Source: Bacillota bacterium (GTDB taxonomy: Bacteria; Bacillota; Clostridia; Lachnospirales; Anaerotignaceae). Taken from it: a stretch of DNA of 6,632 nt. Below, piece after piece: positions 5,351 through 6,632 of the stretch (its first letter is position 1; the number at the start of each line of letters is the position of its first letter). A program made the translations under genes and the position numbers. The notes under the pieces are model-generated. The model searched no databases and was not told the origin of the DNA. It saw only the letters and a program-made list of their open reading frames with translations. The stretch is from positions 1 through 6,632 of the forward strand of contig JAFYQL010000009.1 in NCBI GenBank assembly GCA_017547125.1, given 5' to 3'.

Positions 5351-6456
5351 TAGATATGAAAACAGATAAAATAGGCATTATCGGTCTTGGCCTTATAGGC
5401 GGATCCCTTGCCAAAGCACTTAAAAACAGAATAGGCGTTAAGGAAATTGCCGCTTTCAACAGAAACGAGGATGTACTTAAAGCAGCATATGACAAAGGCG
5501 TTATTGACCTCTACTCAACAGAAATAGACGAAACCTTCTGCGGATGTGATATCATTTTCATATGCACACCTGTCAAACATATCGCCGCATATGCCGAAAA
5601 GCTTGCGCCATTTGTAGATAAAAACTGTATCATCACAGACGTAGGCAGTACAAAAGGACGTCTTTATGACAGAATTAAACCCCTTGAAGACAAGTTTCTT
5701 TATATCGGCGGCCACCCTATGACAGGCTCCGAAAAATCAAGATATACATTTTCAAAAGAGCATCTTTTTGAAAATGCATACTACATCCTCTCCCCTGCAG
5801 AAAACGTGTCTGAAGAAACAGTGATTTTCTTCAAGGAAATGATTTCAAAGATAGGCGCAATACCTGTTATTGTTTCACCTTATGAGCACGACCATATAGT
5901 TGCATCTATCAGCCATGTGCCTCATATCATTGCATCTGCTCTTTGCAACAACGTAAAGAAACTCGATAGCGATAAGGCATATATGCATACCCTTGCGGCA
6001 GGCGGATTTAAAGACATAACACGTATCGCATCATCAAGTGCAGATATGTGGGAAAGCATCTGCTTTGAAAACAGAGATGAGATTTTAGATGCCCTTTCTT
6101 CACTTGAAGATGTTATCGGCGAGCTTAAAAAATCTCTTACATCAGACAACAACAATGCCGTACACAGTTATTTCAACGATGCACATGTTTACAGAGATTC
6201 TTTCTCAAACATTACTCCGGGCAATTTTGTTAAGAGATATGAAATATCTGTTGATGTACTTGACCGACCTGGTTCAATCGCTATCATCACAGTTCTTCTT
6301 TCAAGCAACAACATCAACATTGCCAATATGAGCATCGTAAACAACCGCGAAAGAGAAAACGGCGTTCTCAATATTTCCTTCGACAGCGAAGAACAGCGCC
6401 AGAAGAGTATTAAGCTTCTGCGTGAAATGAACTACGAAATCTACGTTAAAAACTGA
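5347..6456 (+). CDS. tyrA: Prephenate dehydrogenase with C-terminal ACT domain
   Basis: This 369-residue enzyme oxidatively decarboxylates prephenate to 4-hydroxyphenylpyruvate, committing chorismate-derived carbon to tyrosine. An N-terminal Rossmann domain has the dinucleotide motif GLGLIGGS (13-20). Family active-site elements follow: DVGSTKG (98-104, Ser101), GGHPMTGSE (121-129, His123), SISHVPH (187-193) and GGFKDITRIASS (219-230, Arg226), which line up with the catalytic Ser, His and Arg of the Aquifex enzyme. A helical dimerisation domain follows, then a C-terminal ACT domain (about 298-369: YEISVDVLDRPGSIA, then NIANMSIVNNRE), likely the tyrosine-sensing part. No chorismate mutase domain is fused. 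The start given is TTG overlapping the aroF stop (TTGA), about four bases after AAGGA (5338-5342). An ATG three codons later (5356) is an alternative start but sits 13 bases from that site. Purely arogenate-specific activity cannot be excluded. Confidence 0.95.
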   Translation: MIDMKTDKIGIIGLGLIGGSLAKALKNRIGVKEIAAFNRNEDVLKAAYDKGVIDLYSTEIDETFCGCDIIFICTPVKHIAAYAEKLAPFVDKNCIITDVGSTKGRLYDRIKPLEDKFLYIGGHPMTGSEKSRYTFSKEHLFENAYYILSPAENVSEETVIFFKEMISKIGAIPVIVSPYEHDHIVASISHVPHIIASALCNNVKKLDSDKAYMHTLAAGGFKDITRIASSSADMWESICFENRDEILDALSSLEDVIGELKKSLTSDNNNAVHSYFNDAHVYRDSFSNITPGNFVKRYEISVDVLDRPGSIAIITVLLSSNNINIANMSIVNNRERENGVLNISFDSEEQRQKSIKLLREMNYEIYVKN

Positions 6457-6467
6457 GGAAAACAGAT

Positions 6468-6632
6468 ATGAATAAGGTTATAAATCCTAAAACATCTCTT
6501 AAGGGAACTATCACTGTTCCGGGCGACAAATCAATATCTCACCGCAGTGTTATGCTTGGCTCTCTTGCCAAAGGCACAACACATATCAGCGGTTTTCTTA
6601 CAGGCGAAGACTGTCTTTCAACCATCTCATGC
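6468..6632 (+). CDS. aroA: EPSP synthase (3-phosphoshikimate 1-carboxyvinyltransferase), N-terminal fragment
   Basis: The first 55 codons are present and the frame is open to the right edge. The product transfers the enolpyruvyl group of phosphoenolpyruvate to shikimate 3-phosphate, the sixth step of the shikimate pathway. The N-terminal hallmark VPGDKSISHR (17-26) is intact, with Lys21, Ser22 and Arg26 as the expected substrate-binding residues. It is followed by GFLTGEDCLST (42-52), typical of the first beta-alpha repeat of the family. The ATG lies nine bases after a GAGGAA ribosome binding site that overlaps the tyrA stop, with 11 bases between the genes, so it belongs to the same operon. 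MurA shares the fold but lacks this GDKSISHR form. About seven eighths of a usual 420-430 residue enzyme lies outside the window. Confidence 0.95.
   Translation, partial: MNKVINPKTSLKGTITVPGDKSISHRSVMLGSLAKGTTHISGFLTGEDCLSTISC

Overview
The window looks like chromosomal core sequence from an endospore-forming, anaerobic low-to-moderate-GC Firmicute, probably class Clostridia. Three things support this: a near-complete spoIIIA sporulation operon, strong GGAGG-type ribosome binding sites, and a DAHP synthase that carries an N-terminal ferredoxin-like domain. I cannot name a genus from the sequence alone.

Left two thirds (1-4157, minus strand): seven complete genes, spoIIIAA, AB, AC, AD, AE, AF and AG, lie in canonical order, followed by the first seven codons of spoIIIAH at the left edge. 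The genes overlap by 4 bases or are separated by at most 15 bases, so they read as one transcript. The products build the SpoIIIA part of the SpoIIIA-SpoIIQ 'feeding tube' (channel) that the mother cell assembles in the outer forespore membrane after engulfment. AA is the cytoplasmic ATPase, AB to AE are membrane or platform parts, and AF, AG and AH are ring-building proteins.

Centre (4158-4330): a 173-base divergent intergenic region. It holds a candidate sigma-E promoter reading left into spoIIIAA and a near-consensus sigma-A promoter with an extended -10 reading right. A perfect 12-base palindrome sits between the right-hand promoter and the first start codon.

Right third (4331-6632, plus strand): a tight aromatic biosynthesis operon. 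It contains aroF (type I-beta DAHP synthase with N-terminal regulatory domain), tyrA (prephenate dehydrogenase with C-terminal ACT domain) and the 5' part of aroA (EPSP synthase), which runs off the right edge. These enzymes cover the entry of the shikimate pathway, its sixth step and the tyrosine branch. Both aroF and tyrA carry domains of kinds known for allosteric control by aromatic amino acids.

I saw no RNA genes, mobile elements, CRISPR arrays, long repeats or clear intrinsic terminators, and no undescribed system. The most interesting part is the shared control region between a sporulation operon and a biosynthetic operon.
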